From an uncultured Lewinella sp. (lineage in GTDB: Bacteria > Bacteroidota > Bacteroidia > Chitinophagales > Saprospiraceae), in assembly GCA_937873655.1 (NCBI GenBank), contig CALMYQ010000059.1:20417-84416 (forward strand): DNA of 64,000 bases, written 5' to 3'. The notes under the pieces were generated by a model. That model did not search any database, had not been told where the DNA came from, and saw only the letters and a program-made list of their open reading frames with translations. Shown one piece after another: positions 34,191 through 43,044 of the stretch. The translations under genes were made by a program, and so were the position numbers. The first letter of the stretch is position 1, and each line of letters begins with the position of its first letter.

Positions 34191-35261
34191 ATGAAATGGC
34201 TAAAACCGCTACTCCTGTTTTCCGGTTTATTCACGCTTACCCTGTCCGGTTATGGGCAGGATATGCACAACACCCTTTTTAACTATGCCCCGCTTTCGCT
34301 CAACCCGTCTTTGACCGGTGCATTTGAAGGGACCGCGCGCATCGGCGGGATCTACCGGGCCCAGGATTTTGCCGTTGCAGGCGCCAAGGGTTACAGCACT
34401 CCCTCCTTTTATCTTGACGCCCCCATTATTCGCGGTTTTGGCAAAAGGGACTGGATCGGCGTAGGCATGGTTTTTTTCAGCGATAAAGCCGGCAGCCTTT
34501 CCCTGCAGACGAACGCCGGCTGGATGTCCGGCGCCTATCACCTTTCTCTGGATAAAAAGGGGAATACCTACCTCACTTTCGGGGTGCAGGGCGGGAAAGT
34601 CGGCCGACGGTTCAAATCCTTCGACGCCAACCCTGCCGACCAGTTTGACCTATCGGTCGGCGGTCAGGGTAACGTTACGACCGAAGACCAGGTGATTGCC
34701 GGTAACGGCGGCGGCACAGGTACGGGTGGCAATACCGATTTCGACCGGAACAAGAATTTCACCGATTTCACCGGCGGTCTGATGCTGCGCAGCAAGATCA
34801 ACAACGAAGCCGCACTGGAACTCGGCCTGGCTGTCGGGCACGTGACCACGCCGCAATACGGTTTCTCCGGCGTGGGCGACGGCTCCAAGCGACCCAGGAA
34901 GATCACCTTCCACGGCCGCTACGACCAAAAACTCGACGACAAGTGGAGCATCGCGCCCACCTTGCTGTTCATGTCCACCTCCAAAGCCCAGGAAATCTCC
35001 CTTCAGGGATGGTTGGGCCGGCAGGTGAATCCGGATGTCAAGCTCAACTTCGGCCTGGGCTACCGCCTCAGCGACGCCGGCAAGGTGCTCTTCGGGATCG
35101 ATTACAAGGATCTTCACGCGGCCATGGCCTATGACCTGACCTTGTCTTCCAAAAGCGATGTCAACAACTTCAACGGCGCGTTTGAGATTGCTGCCTACTA
35201 CATCCTGAAGATCTACAAGAAACCCGACGTTAAACCGGCTATTTTCTGTCCGAGGTTCTGA
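34191..35261 (+). CDS. PorP/SprF family type IX secretion outer membrane protein
   Basis: A 356-residue outer membrane barrel. Signal peptide MKWLKPLLLFSGLFTLTLSGYGQ, then the family opening DMHNTLFNYAPLSLNPSLTGAFEGTARIGGIYRAQ, and typical beta-strand repeats: IGVGMVFFSDKAGSLSLQTNAGWMSGAYHLSL, YLTFGVQGGKVGRRF, ALELGLAVGHVTTPQY, INYRL-like end strands. PorP/SprF proteins partner with secreted adhesins or type B sorting-domain cargo and anchor them at the surface. The next gene is a PorE-like OmpA protein 51 bp downstream, a common PorP-PorE pairing, so the two form an operon. Confidence 0.9.
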   Translation: MKWLKPLLLFSGLFTLTLSGYGQDMHNTLFNYAPLSLNPSLTGAFEGTARIGGIYRAQDFAVAGAKGYSTPSFYLDAPIIRGFGKRDWIGVGMVFFSDKAGSLSLQTNAGWMSGAYHLSLDKKGNTYLTFGVQGGKVGRRFKSFDANPADQFDLSVGGQGNVTTEDQVIAGNGGGTGTGGNTDFDRNKNFTDFTGGLMLRSKINNEAALELGLAVGHVTTPQYGFSGVGDGSKRPRKITFHGRYDQKLDDKWSIAPTLLFMSTSKAQEISLQGWLGRQVNPDVKLNFGLGYRLSDAGKVLFGIDYKDLHAAMAYDLTLSSKSDVNNFNGAFEIAAYYILKIYKKPDVKPAIFCPRF

Positions 35262-35312
35262 TTTGCAAACAACAACTGCATTTATTTGCGTTTAAACTGG
35301 TAAAAAAGTCTT

Positions 35313-37850
35313 ATGAGAAATACTTGGCTCGTTCTGACTATTATGGCGATGGGGGCCGTCGTCGCATCAGCTCAACCCATCAGCAAGTCTTCCTATGAAA
35401 CCATGGTTGCGACGGCCGAGCAGCTTGTTGCCAATCAGGATTATTATAACGCCCTCGATTGGTATGAAAAAGCATACGATGAACAGGAAGAAGCCTCCAT
35501 TATTCCGATTATTGCCAATCTGAACTATAAACTCCGCGACTATGTCAAGGCCGAACGCTGGCTCGACCGCCTGCTGCGCCGCGACAAGAACAAGGAGTAT
35601 ATCCAGGAGCGTTTCCTATACGGCCGCGTGCTGAAGATGAATGAGAAATACGACGACGCCATCGTCGCCCTCCAGGATTTCATTTCGCTGACATCGGATG
35701 CCCGCCTCAAGGAACTGGCGCAAAACGAGATCACCGGCGCCGAAATGGCCCAGGTGATGCCCAGCAATCCGCAGGGGGTCAAACTCGAAAACGCGGGCAG
35801 AAACGTCAATTCGCCCACTTCTGAATACTCGCCGGTACTCACGCCCGACGGCAGTACCATGTATTTCGCCGCACTGGCCGATACCAAGGAAGTGACCGTG
35901 ATAGACGGCAAAAATGAAAATTATCACGCCCATATCTATTCCGCTGCCAAAAGCGATAAAGGCTGGGAAAAACCCGCCGAACTGGACGAGAGCATCAACC
36001 GGCCGGGGTTCCACTCCGTCAATGCCTGCCTTTCGCCCGACGGCCGCCGCATGTATTTCAACCGCATTGAAATGACCGGCAACATCCCGACCAGCAGCAA
36101 GATCTATATGAGCGAAGGCGGCAACGGTTCCTGGAACAGCGCCAATGAAGTACAAGGAGTCAACGGCGATTACCTGGCCCTCCACCCCGCAGTCGGCGAA
36201 TTGTTCGGCAAGGAAGTGCTCTTCTTCGTTTCCGATATGCCGGGCGGTCACGGCGGCCTCGATATTTACTACGCCACCTACAAAGGCGACGGCGTGTACG
36301 CCGATCCGATCAACCTCGGCCCTAAAGTCAACAGCATCGGGGATGAATACTCGCCCTACTACCACGACGGTACCCTCTATTTCAGCTCCGACGGCCATCC
36401 CGGTATCGGCGGCTTCGATATCTTCTATACGGTCTGGGACGGCTCCACCTGGAGCGAACCCAAGAACATGGGCAAAAGCTACAACACCAGCGTTGACGAT
36501 ATCTATTTCCGCCTCGACCCGGAAGGCTATAAAGGCGTACTGACCTCCAACCGGGAAGGCGGCCGCTCGCTGAAGTCCAAAACCTGCTGCGACGATATCT
36601 ATACCTTCGAGATCGCCAGGTTGTTCGCCGACCTCGTCGTAGGCGTGTTTGACGACAGCAAGAAACCCATCCTGGGCGCTACCGTCAGCCTCGTGGAAAT
36701 GGTGAACAACTCGCCGGGTACCCCCGACGGGAAGACCATGGATAAGGGCAACCGCTTCGACTTCGGCCTTGAACTCGAAAAGCCCTACAAGGTGGTGGCT
36801 ACCAAAGAAGGATATTATCCCGATTCTACGACGTTTAATACCGTAGGACTTACGGCTTCCAAAACTTTTGAACACCGCTTCTTCCTGAAGCCGAAACCCG
36901 TGCCGCCGCCGGAACCTGAATACGATACGATCTCCGTCGATCAGCCGATCGTGCTGGAAAACATCCTGTACGACTTCGACAAGGATGTGATCAAACCGGA
37001 AGCCGAGCCGGACCTGGAAGTGGTTCGCGGCCTGATGGAACAATATCCGGATATGCGGATCGAACTCAGCTCGCACACCGACTACCGGGGTGACGACGCT
37101 TACAACCAACGCCTTTCTCAGGCGCGCGCCGAATCCGCCCGCCGCTGGCTGGTGCGCAACGGCATTGCCCGCGACCGGATCGAGGCCAAAGGCTACGGCG
37201 AAACGGTCCCGCAAACCGTCAACGAACGCATTGCCAGCCTCAACCCCTTCCTCAAGGTCGGGGATGTGCTGACCCAGAAGTTCATCGACGCACTGCCTAC
37301 CGAAGAAGAGCGCGAAGCGGCGCATTACGTCAACCGCCGCACCGAATTCAAGATCATCGCCGGCCCGACGACCATTACGATCAAGCGGACCAGCTTGCGC
37401 AAAAAACCGGAAACCAAAACCCAGAAAAGCCGCAACAGCCTGCCAGGTACGTCGGCCCGTCAGGATACGGTATCCGTGAGCAAGATGTCTTCTCTGTATG
37501 GCGTCAAAGACCTGAAAGGCGTGCCCGTGATGCAGTTTGAAAAGCGGGTGATTGACCTGGGTAAGGTGAAGCGCGGCGAGAAGCGCGAATTCGACTTCGA
37601 ATTCACCAACCGCGGGGATACGCCGCTGGTCATCGCCATCGTTACGGCTTGTGAGTGTACCACAACGGAGTACTCCAAAGATGCCGTAGCGCCCGGCGCC
37701 AAAGGCAAGATCCACATCACCTTCGACAGCACCGAAAAGGAAGAATCCGAAACGATCGACGTGGACATCATGCTTGACAACGAAACACCGGGAACCGGAG
37801 CGCCTATCCGGGAACTGGTGCAGTATAAGTTTGATTTGATAGAAAAATAG
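35313..37850 (+). CDS. PorE-like PD40-OmpA protein with C-terminal DUF1573 domain
   Basis: An 845-residue envelope protein. Signal peptide to about residue 20; TPR-like helices at 25-130 (YNALDWYEKAYDEQEEASIIPIIANLNYKLRDYVKAERWLDRLL); PD40 propeller repeats at about 165-420 (SPDGRRMYFNRIEM; YFSSDGHPGIGGFDIFY); a CarboxypepD-like domain at about 440-525; an OmpA peptidoglycan-binding domain at about 545-665 (NILYDFDKDVIKPEAEPDL; IELSSHTDYRGDDAYNQRLSQARAESARRWLV); and finally a DUF1573 domain at about 745-840 (VIDLGKVKRGEKREFDFEFTNRGDTPLVIAIVTACECTT). The first part equals PorE/SprE-type proteins of the type IX secretion system. DUF1573 at the end is unusual: it normally occurs alone in small secreted proteins. 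Confidence 0.88.
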   Translation: MRNTWLVLTIMAMGAVVASAQPISKSSYETMVATAEQLVANQDYYNALDWYEKAYDEQEEASIIPIIANLNYKLRDYVKAERWLDRLLRRDKNKEYIQERFLYGRVLKMNEKYDDAIVALQDFISLTSDARLKELAQNEITGAEMAQVMPSNPQGVKLENAGRNVNSPTSEYSPVLTPDGSTMYFAALADTKEVTVIDGKNENYHAHIYSAAKSDKGWEKPAELDESINRPGFHSVNACLSPDGRRMYFNRIEMTGNIPTSSKIYMSEGGNGSWNSANEVQGVNGDYLALHPAVGELFGKEVLFFVSDMPGGHGGLDIYYATYKGDGVYADPINLGPKVNSIGDEYSPYYHDGTLYFSSDGHPGIGGFDIFYTVWDGSTWSEPKNMGKSYNTSVDDIYFRLDPEGYKGVLTSNREGGRSLKSKTCCDDIYTFEIARLFADLVVGVFDDSKKPILGATVSLVEMVNNSPGTPDGKTMDKGNRFDFGLELEKPYKVVATKEGYYPDSTTFNTVGLTASKTFEHRFFLKPKPVPPPEPEYDTISVDQPIVLENILYDFDKDVIKPEAEPDLEVVRGLMEQYPDMRIELSSHTDYRGDDAYNQRLSQARAESARRWLVRNGIARDRIEAKGYGETVPQTVNERIASLNPFLKVGDVLTQKFIDALPTEEEREAAHYVNRRTEFKIIAGPTTITIKRTSLRKKPETKTQKSRNSLPGTSARQDTVSVSKMSSLYGVKDLKGVPVMQFEKRVIDLGKVKRGEKREFDFEFTNRGDTPLVIAIVTACECTTTEYSKDAVAPGAKGKIHITFDSTEKEESETIDVDIMLDNETPGTGAPIRELVQYKFDLIEK

Positions 37851-37856
37851 GTTTTC

Positions 37857-37901
37857 TCCCGCAGATTGCGCAAAGGAGCTAATGCTGCGCAATCTGCGGG
37901 A
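37857..37901. terminator. Hairpin between the PorE-like gene and clpP
   Basis: Perfect 16-bp arms TCCCGCAGATTGCGCA (37857-37872) and complement (37886-37901), 13-nt loop. It starts 6 bp after the stop codon and probably ends the PorP-PorE transcript. Confidence 0.7.
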
Positions 37902-37949
37902 ACCTTGTTGAAAAATTGAATCGATTATTGGAATGATCCGGTTGTTTCG

Positions 37950-37998
37950 ATTAGGCTGACCAACCGACGGACGCCCCAATCGAAAAATCGAATCAATC
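37950..37998. repeat. 32-bp dispersed repeat plus nonamer remnant at the clpP 3' end
   Basis: 37950-37981 matches 46541-46572 in the opposite orientation with three mismatches in 32. The adjoining 37982-37998 carries the GATTGATTCGATT nonamer unit that forms the array at 46137. The clpP stop codon (37993-37995) is inside this nonamer unit. Confidence 0.7.
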
Positions 37999-38679
37999 CA
38001 CCCTTTTCAACACCTCATCGATCAATCCATACGCTTTTGCCTCCTCGGCCACCATCCAGTTATCCCGGTCGCTGTCCACCGAAATCTGCTCAAAATCCTG
38101 CCCGGTATTCTCACTCAGTATGCGGTACAACGCACCCTGAAGATCCTTGAACAGTTTGTACGTGATCTCCATGTCCGACAATTGCCCTTGTGTGGCGCCC
38201 GTGGTCTGGTGGATCATCACCCGGCTATGCGGAAGGGCCGACCGTTTGCCTTTGGTACCTGAAGACAGCAGCACCGCGCCCATACTGGCCGCCATACTGG
38301 TGCAAATGGTAGCGATGTCCGGCGAAACGAACTGCATGGTGTCGTAAATGCCCAGCCCCGCGATGACCGACCCGCCCGGCGAGTTGATGTACATCTGGAT
38401 GTCGCGCTTAGGGTCGACACTTTGAAGGAACAGCAATTGTGCCTGGATCACGTTGGCGACATAATCGTCGACACCAACCCCCAGAAAAATGATCCGGTCC
38501 ATCATCAGGCGGCTGAATACGTCCAGTTGAGCGACATTCAACGGCCGTTCTTCGATCACGACCGGTGATATGGAGCTCCTGAGTCCTCGGGTCGATAATT
38601 CGGCGTAGCGCTCGAGGTGCATGCGGCTCATGCCGTGATGGCCTGCGGCGTAGGCTATGAATTCGTTTTTGGTTTGCAT
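37993..38679 (-). CDS. clpP: ATP-dependent Clp protease proteolytic subunit
   Basis: Serine protease core that degrades proteins fed by ClpX, ClpC or similar ATPases. 228 residues, slightly longer than E. coli ClpP through its N-terminal extension. Catalytic triad: Ser132 in TSMAASMGA, His157 in RVMIHQ, Asp206 in DSDRDNWM. Conserved DRIIFLGVGVDDYVANVIQAQLLFL and YINSPGGSVIAGLGIYDTM are intact. No clpX lies next to it on this window. The stop codon and the last Asp codon are spelled by a repeat unit, so the C terminus may have been trimmed or extended by repeat insertion. Confidence 0.97.
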   Translation of the reverse strand: MQTKNEFIAYAAGHHGMSRMHLERYAELSTRGLRSSISPVVIEERPLNVAQLDVFSRLMMDRIIFLGVGVDDYVANVIQAQLLFLQSVDPKRDIQMYINSPGGSVIAGLGIYDTMQFVSPDIATICTSMAASMGAVLLSSGTKGKRSALPHSRVMIHQTTGATQGQLSDMEITYKLFKDLQGALYRILSENTGQDFEQISVDSDRDNWMVAEEAKAYGLIDEVLKRVD

Positions 38680-39211
38680 GGATATTGTTGTTTATGATGG
38701 TTTGTTGTTGTTTATGATGGTTTGTTGTTGTTTGTTGTTGCTCCGCCCGCCATAGCCTCGGCGTAGGCGGGGTTTGTGTTTGCGCTCCCCGCCAACTTCG
38801 CCATGGGCTTCGTCGCCCAGTGGCTGTAGCCTGTAGGGCGGAGGCGGATTTGGTTCCGGGTCCGTTCAATAAAGTGTTTTCTTGCGAAGGTGCAAGGATG
38901 TAAAATTTTGATTTTCAACACCTTATTTGTTATTAAAATACTGCCGGCACAAAATCCTGAAGGGGGCCTCAGTTCCTGGACGGCAAAAGAATTCCATCCT
39001 CCGGAAGAGCTGACATCCGGCAGTCATCAATGAAATTGAATTGGTTTTGAAATTTTTAATAGAGCCTTGGCAGAACGCGAAAGGGCTCCTCCTTTATCAG
39101 TTCCTCAGTTCCTCAGTTCCTCACTCTCCGCCCGCTATAGCCTCGGCGGAAGCGGGTCCACAATTCCTCCCCCGACCGCCGGAGCCCATCAGGAGCGAAG
39201 GAGGTGATTCC
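38680..39211. other. Gene-free spacer upstream of clpP with repeats
   Basis: About 530 bp without a gene. It holds two to three direct repeats of a 20-bp unit (TTTGTTGTTGTTTATGATGG, 38696-38740) right before the clpP start, a compound palindrome CCGCC...GGCGG at 38743-38850, another at 39131-39156 (CCCGCT / AGCGGG), and the 51-bp repeat at 39164. No clear TAnnTTTG promoter for clpP was seen. Confidence 0.6.
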
Positions 39212-39214
39212 TCA
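39164..39214. repeat. 51-bp dispersed repeat, copy 1
   Basis: Matches 46316-46366 and 46451-46501 nearly base for base (begins TTCCTCCCCCGACCGCC, ends GATTCCTCA). The last three bases give the stop codon of the small ORF on the minus strand. Confidence 0.85.
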
Positions 39215-39379
39215 ATTTCTCCCCACCCCCACCCCCAACCACTGCACGATCCGCCGTACCAGTCCCAACGGCTTAATCTCCGCCTCCAACACCCATCGCT
39301 CAACGGCAGCAAAGGGAACGGGTACCGGCATGCGCCGCAGGTTGGCAAAAGCCCGTTCGGTATCGATTGGTTTCGGCAT
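39212..39379 (-). CDS. 55-residue ORF downstream of the ECF sigma factor
   Basis: A short open frame, ATG at 39377-39379, five bases after the sigma stop codon and in the same direction: MPKPIDTERAFANLRRMP, then VERWVLEAEIKPLGLVRRIV, ending GVGVGRN. The tight spacing suggests translational coupling to the sigma gene. It is amphipathic and basic; no domain recognised. Its stop codon comes from the 51-bp repeat, so this could be the N-terminal remnant of a longer protein, such as an anti-sigma factor, cut by repeat insertion. It may also be non-coding. Confidence 0.4.
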   Translation of the reverse strand: MPKPIDTERAFANLRRMPVPVPFAAVERWVLEAEIKPLGLVRRIVQWLGVGVGRN

Positions 39380-39384
39380 ACCGG

Positions 39385-39933
39385 TCAGAATAAGATGGAG
39401 GTGTAAATGGCCAGGCGTTTGGACAGCGGCATGGGCCGGCCGTCTTCGGCGAGCATTTCCCGCAGGGTTTGGCGGGCGCGGCTGAGCCGGGTTTTGACGG
39501 CGCCTTCGGTCGTTTGCTGTATCTCTGCGATCTCCCGGACGCTGAAACCGCTGACCTCGAACAGGATCAGGGTCTCGTGCAGGGCTTCCGGCAATTGCCC
39601 CAGAGCCTTCAGGAGGTACTGAACGTCCAGCAGCGCTGCGGGGTCGGGGAGGCGGTCCTCCAGTTCGGCGGCCAGCTTTTCGTCCCAGTTGCCGGTGAAT
39701 TTCGCCCGGCGTCGCTGATTCCGAACAATATTGTTGACGGTACCGATCAGGTAGCCGAGCAGTTTGGTTTTATCCCTGAGCCGTTCGAAGCCCTGCAAGG
39801 CCGCCAGAACGGCCTCCTGCATGAGGTCTTCAGCTGTCATCAGTCCGAAGGCCTGGCCGGCGCAAAATCGGGCAAACCGCTCGTGGAGGGGCTCGTAATG
39901 GGCCAGGAAGGCTTCTTTGGTCGCTGCGTTCAT
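39385..39933 (-). CDS. ECF-type RNA polymerase sigma factor
   Basis: A 182-residue sigma-70 family protein of ECF type. Region 2: LHERFARFCAGQAFGLMTAEDLMQEAVLAALQGFERLRDKTKLLGYLIGTVNNIVRNQRRRAKF. Region 4: PEALHETLILFEVSGFSVREIAEIQQTTEGAVKTRLSRARQTLREML. The ATG at 39933 (MNAATKEAFLAHYE) is chosen; the frame is open to 39981 but the extra residues do not fit the family. No recognised anti-sigma gene adjoins it, only the 55-codon frame. Distinct from the other ECF sigma factor at 4723. Confidence 0.92.
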   Translation of the reverse strand: MNAATKEAFLAHYEPLHERFARFCAGQAFGLMTAEDLMQEAVLAALQGFERLRDKTKLLGYLIGTVNNIVRNQRRRAKFTGNWDEKLAAELEDRLPDPAALLDVQYLLKALGQLPEALHETLILFEVSGFSVREIAEIQQTTEGAVKTRLSRARQTLREMLAEDGRPMPLSKRLAIYTSILF

Positions 39934-40075
39934 GTCGTATTCTCGCGATGGTTCAATAATATAGTAACGCGTGGGCGGCAAAAGTTACAAAGGATGGGGA
40001 AATTTTCCCGATAAATCGGATCTTTACGATTGGGCCCGCGCCGCTCTTGAGTGTCTGTGACCTGTTGCAGGCAGA

Positions 40076-41695
40076 TTGCAGACCGTTTTAATTACCGTGT
40101 CAAGTAAAAATTTCAGGATCTTGAACGCTTCCTTCAGACCCTTAGCCCGACAAAATGCCCTGGCAGGCTTTGCCTTCGCCTGTTTAGTCGCCGTCGGATG
40201 CCAGTCGCCGGCAACGGATGTTTCCAATACCGCCGTGTCCCCTGCGAATATTGAGAAAGGGAAAATACTCGCCGGTCGGCATTGTCAATCCTGCCATCAA
40301 CTTCCCGATCCTTCCTTGCTGGATGCCGAAACCTGGGAAACCGGTGCGCTGCCGGCCATGGGGCCGTTATTGGGTATTTTCAGCAACAAGAATCAACCTT
40401 ATTCCTATCGGGGAGACCCTCAGATGAAGGGGCCCGGTTATCTGGCGGGCAATCCGCAGGTGACCCCCGGGGAATGGCAGCTCATCGTGGACTACTATTC
40501 CGCAACTGCGCCGGGGCAATTACCCCCGCAGGATCGCCGGGAAAGCATACCGTCGGACTTGTCCCTGTTTAAGGTTCGAAAACCCGACCTGCGCTACAGA
40601 AATACCCATTCCTCTTTTGTGAAAATCAGGAAGAGAGGTGAAGCCCCGGTCGTGGTGAGCGATGCCCGGACCCTGAAAACCTATTTCCTGAACCGGGCAC
40701 TGGAGCCTGTCGACTCGCTGACAACGGACGGCCCGCTGGTCAATATTGCCTTCAGCAGCGAGCGAAAAGCGATCGTCTGCAATGTAGGCATGATTGACCC
40801 CAACGACGGCGCCCAGGGCAGCGCACTGCAGATTAACGATAATGCCGGCGCCTGGAAGGCGGATGACGCCAATTTGCTGACCGGCCTCCATCGGCCCGTT
40901 CAGGTTTCGCCGGCCGATTTGAACAACGACGGCCTGACGGATTACCTGGTTTGTGAATTCGGCTATATGCAGGGCGGTCTGTCCTGGATGGAAAACCTGG
41001 GAAAGGATCAATACCGGAAACACAGCCTATCCCTGTTGCCGGGCGCGTTGAAGGCCTATACTCTGGATGATGACCAGGATGGGAATACCGACATCATTGC
41101 CCTGTTTGCGCAGGGCGAAGAGGGCATATACCTGTACGCTAATAAGGGCAGCGGCGAATTTGAATCGAAAGAATTGCTCAGATTTCCCCCGATGAACGGT
41201 TCATCCTATTTTGAATTGGCCGACTTTAACGGCGACGGCCTGCAGGATATCCTGTATACAGCCGGCGACAATGCCGACTATTCCACGGTACTCAAGCCTT
41301 ACCACGGGGTTTACATCTACCTGAACCGGGGCGAAAACCGCTTTGAACAAGCTTTCTTTTACCCCATTCACGGTTGTTACAAGGCCATGGCCCGGGATTT
41401 TGACAACGACGGCGACCTGGATCTGGCGGCAATTGCCTACTATGCGGATTTTGCATCCCAGCCGGAAGAAGGTTTTGTTTACCTGGAAAACCGCGGAGAT
41501 CTGCATTTCAACCCCCACTCGTCGACCGAGTTGGAGATCGGCAGGTGGATAACCATGGATGTCGGGGACATTAATATGGACGGACGGCCCGATATCATTC
41601 TGGGCAATTTCGTTCAGCCTTCAAAATTTGCCAATCCGGCTGTGAATTGGGCGGATGCCCCGCCGGTGTTGATTTTGGAAAATGTAGGCGAATAA
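40076..41695 (+). CDS. Cytochrome c / VCBS-repeat lipoprotein
   Basis: A protein of up to 539 residues with a lipobox (LAGFAFACLVAVGC, Cys42 counted from TTG 40076). A class I cytochrome c-like domain follows: C70-QS-C73-H74 haem motif in GRHCQSCHQLPDPSLL, with a later Met in PQMKGPGYL as a possible axial ligand. The remainder is a propeller of FG-GAP/VCBS repeats (SPADLNNDGLTDYLVCEFG; LDDDQDGNTDIIALF; LADFNGDGLQDILYTAGDNAD; ARDFDNDGDLDLAAIAYYAD; DINMDGRPDIILGNF), each with a Ca-binding DxDxDG-like loop. Haem plus Ca-propeller lipoproteins occur in Bacteroidota and Planctomycetes without known function. The start is uncertain: TTG 40076 or GTG 40097. Confidence 0.82.
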   Translation: MQTVLITVSSKNFRILNASFRPLARQNALAGFAFACLVAVGCQSPATDVSNTAVSPANIEKGKILAGRHCQSCHQLPDPSLLDAETWETGALPAMGPLLGIFSNKNQPYSYRGDPQMKGPGYLAGNPQVTPGEWQLIVDYYSATAPGQLPPQDRRESIPSDLSLFKVRKPDLRYRNTHSSFVKIRKRGEAPVVVSDARTLKTYFLNRALEPVDSLTTDGPLVNIAFSSERKAIVCNVGMIDPNDGAQGSALQINDNAGAWKADDANLLTGLHRPVQVSPADLNNDGLTDYLVCEFGYMQGGLSWMENLGKDQYRKHSLSLLPGALKAYTLDDDQDGNTDIIALFAQGEEGIYLYANKGSGEFESKELLRFPPMNGSSYFELADFNGDGLQDILYTAGDNADYSTVLKPYHGVYIYLNRGENRFEQAFFYPIHGCYKAMARDFDNDGDLDLAAIAYYADFASQPEEGFVYLENRGDLHFNPHSSTELEIGRWITMDVGDINMDGRPDIILGNFVQPSKFANPAVNWADAPPVLILENVGE

Positions 41696-41880
41696 TGTTC
41701 GCGGATCCCGTCCGGACGTAATGATGAAGGCGATCCTTCGGCCGGCACAGATGTTGCTGGCCCGGAGCGGTCACATACCGGCCCTACAGGCCGGAAATCC
41801 AATACTCAAACCGATTGCTACCGATATTAGCCCTTTAACCTTTAACCTTGAAATGGCGGACCTGACGGCCGCACCGCATT

Positions 41881-41944
41881 ACTGCGAACTGCGAACTGCG
41901 AACTGCCCACTGTCAATTGCCCACTGTCAACTGCCCACTGTCAA
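41881..41944. repeat. Heptamer array invading the end of the DUF1611 gene
   Basis: Units GCGAACT then GCCCACTGTCAACT-type. The array continues past the minus-strand stop codon (41927-41929), so it encodes the last residues of that protein. Confidence 0.8.
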
Positions 41945-43003
41945 ATTACCCAGGTAAGCCCGGATCACCGGCAACAACCGCCCTACGCCTTCCTTCAGCG
42001 GTCGCACCACAGGGATGCCCAGTTCGGCTTCCAGGTTTTGCTGGTAGGCTGCAATGGCCGCTTCTTCCGTATGTTCCTCGTTGAGGGTGATGCCCAGCGT
42101 TTTGGCGCCGTACATTTCGATCAGGCGGATCTCGTCGGCGACCTTGGGCAGGTGGCAGTGGAATTCTTCCGTTCCTTCGTAGTATTCCCGGCCCGGCGGG
42201 TGCTGAAGGATCACGCCTTTGGCCTGGCCCGACACCAGGAATTCGCTGCCGCAGGGGCCCGTCGGGTTGCGCAATGCCGATTGCCCTTCCAGGAGGATCA
42301 GCTCCGGGTTGGCGCCGCGGTCGCATTCCACAATGGCACGCTCCACTTCACCGCTGACAAAGTCGTTGACCACCGAATCGAAGATTAGTCCGTAGGGATA
42401 ACCCTGCATCCAGCCGGTCTGGCCCGTGTAGATCATTTCGGCTTTGATGCCGTTGTCGCGGCACATTTCCATAATGAACCGGCAGGTGGTGCGCTTGCCG
42501 ACGGCGCAATCGGTACCGAGCACGGCAATCCGGGGCGCTTTGACGGAAAAGATCTCCCCGCTCCAGAATTTGAGTTCGCTTCGGGGTTTCGGCTTGCGGA
42601 TATCGATCAACTCGACGCCTTCGATCTTCGCCAATTCAATGAATTCGGGGTCTTCGCTGAGAAAGGTATGCAGTCCGTTGACCAGGGAACAGCGGTTGGC
42701 CATCGCGTTCTTGAGGGCTTGCCGGAAATCTGCGGGGAGCATGCCGCCCGCCAGCGCTACGCCGACAATGCAAAATTGAGGCTGAGGCATGCCCGATGCA
42801 AAATATTCGGGTACGCTGGAAAAAATCGGAATTCCCCGTTTTTTACCGTCGAGCACTTCACCTGCATCCTGGCCGGCAAAGTGATAGTCGATCACGGCGA
42901 GGATCTCAAACCGGTCGGTGCCGCGCAGGAGGCCGTGGCAGGTTTTGGCGTTGGGCGTGTCCAGCAGTCCGTTGGTCAGGACAATGGCGGTGGATTTTTG
43001 CAT
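41927..43003 (-). CDS. DUF1611 family protein, DgcN-like
   Basis: A 358-residue-class protein (ATG at 43003, MQKSTAIVLTNGLLD) of the DUF1611 family. Members include DgcN, acting in D-glutamate catabolism, often beside a D-Glu-specific epimerase or L-Ala-D/L-Glu epimerase; none is next to it here. Two parts: an N-terminal Rossmann-like domain (FEILAVIDYHFAGQDAGEVLDGKKRGIPIF) and a C-terminal P-loop domain with VLGTDCAVGKRTTCRF, TGQTGWMQGYPYGLIFDSVVNDFVSGE and LEGQSALRNP. The C-terminal TVGS and the stop codon lie in a heptamer repeat array, so the native end was probably replaced. The upstream in-frame start at 43033 is less likely. Confidence 0.83.
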   Translation of the reverse strand: MQKSTAIVLTNGLLDTPNAKTCHGLLRGTDRFEILAVIDYHFAGQDAGEVLDGKKRGIPIFSSVPEYFASGMPQPQFCIVGVALAGGMLPADFRQALKNAMANRCSLVNGLHTFLSEDPEFIELAKIEGVELIDIRKPKPRSELKFWSGEIFSVKAPRIAVLGTDCAVGKRTTCRFIMEMCRDNGIKAEMIYTGQTGWMQGYPYGLIFDSVVNDFVSGEVERAIVECDRGANPELILLEGQSALRNPTGPCGSEFLVSGQAKGVILQHPPGREYYEGTEEFHCHLPKVADEIRLIEMYGAKTLGITLNEEHTEEAAIAAYQQNLEAELGIPVVRPLKEGVGRLLPVIRAYLGNLTVGS

Positions 43004-43044
43004 AGGAACGTTGAGCTGTTTAAAACGTTCCAAAAGTAGTAAAA

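Noticed and set aside
35616..37979. A 787-codon open frame antisense to the PorE-like gene
   Set aside because: It lies fully opposite a protein with recognisable domains, has no recognisable domain itself, and reflects the GC-rich third-position bias. Similar long antisense frames (2161-3645, 59018-60526, 30854-32032) were left out for the same reason.
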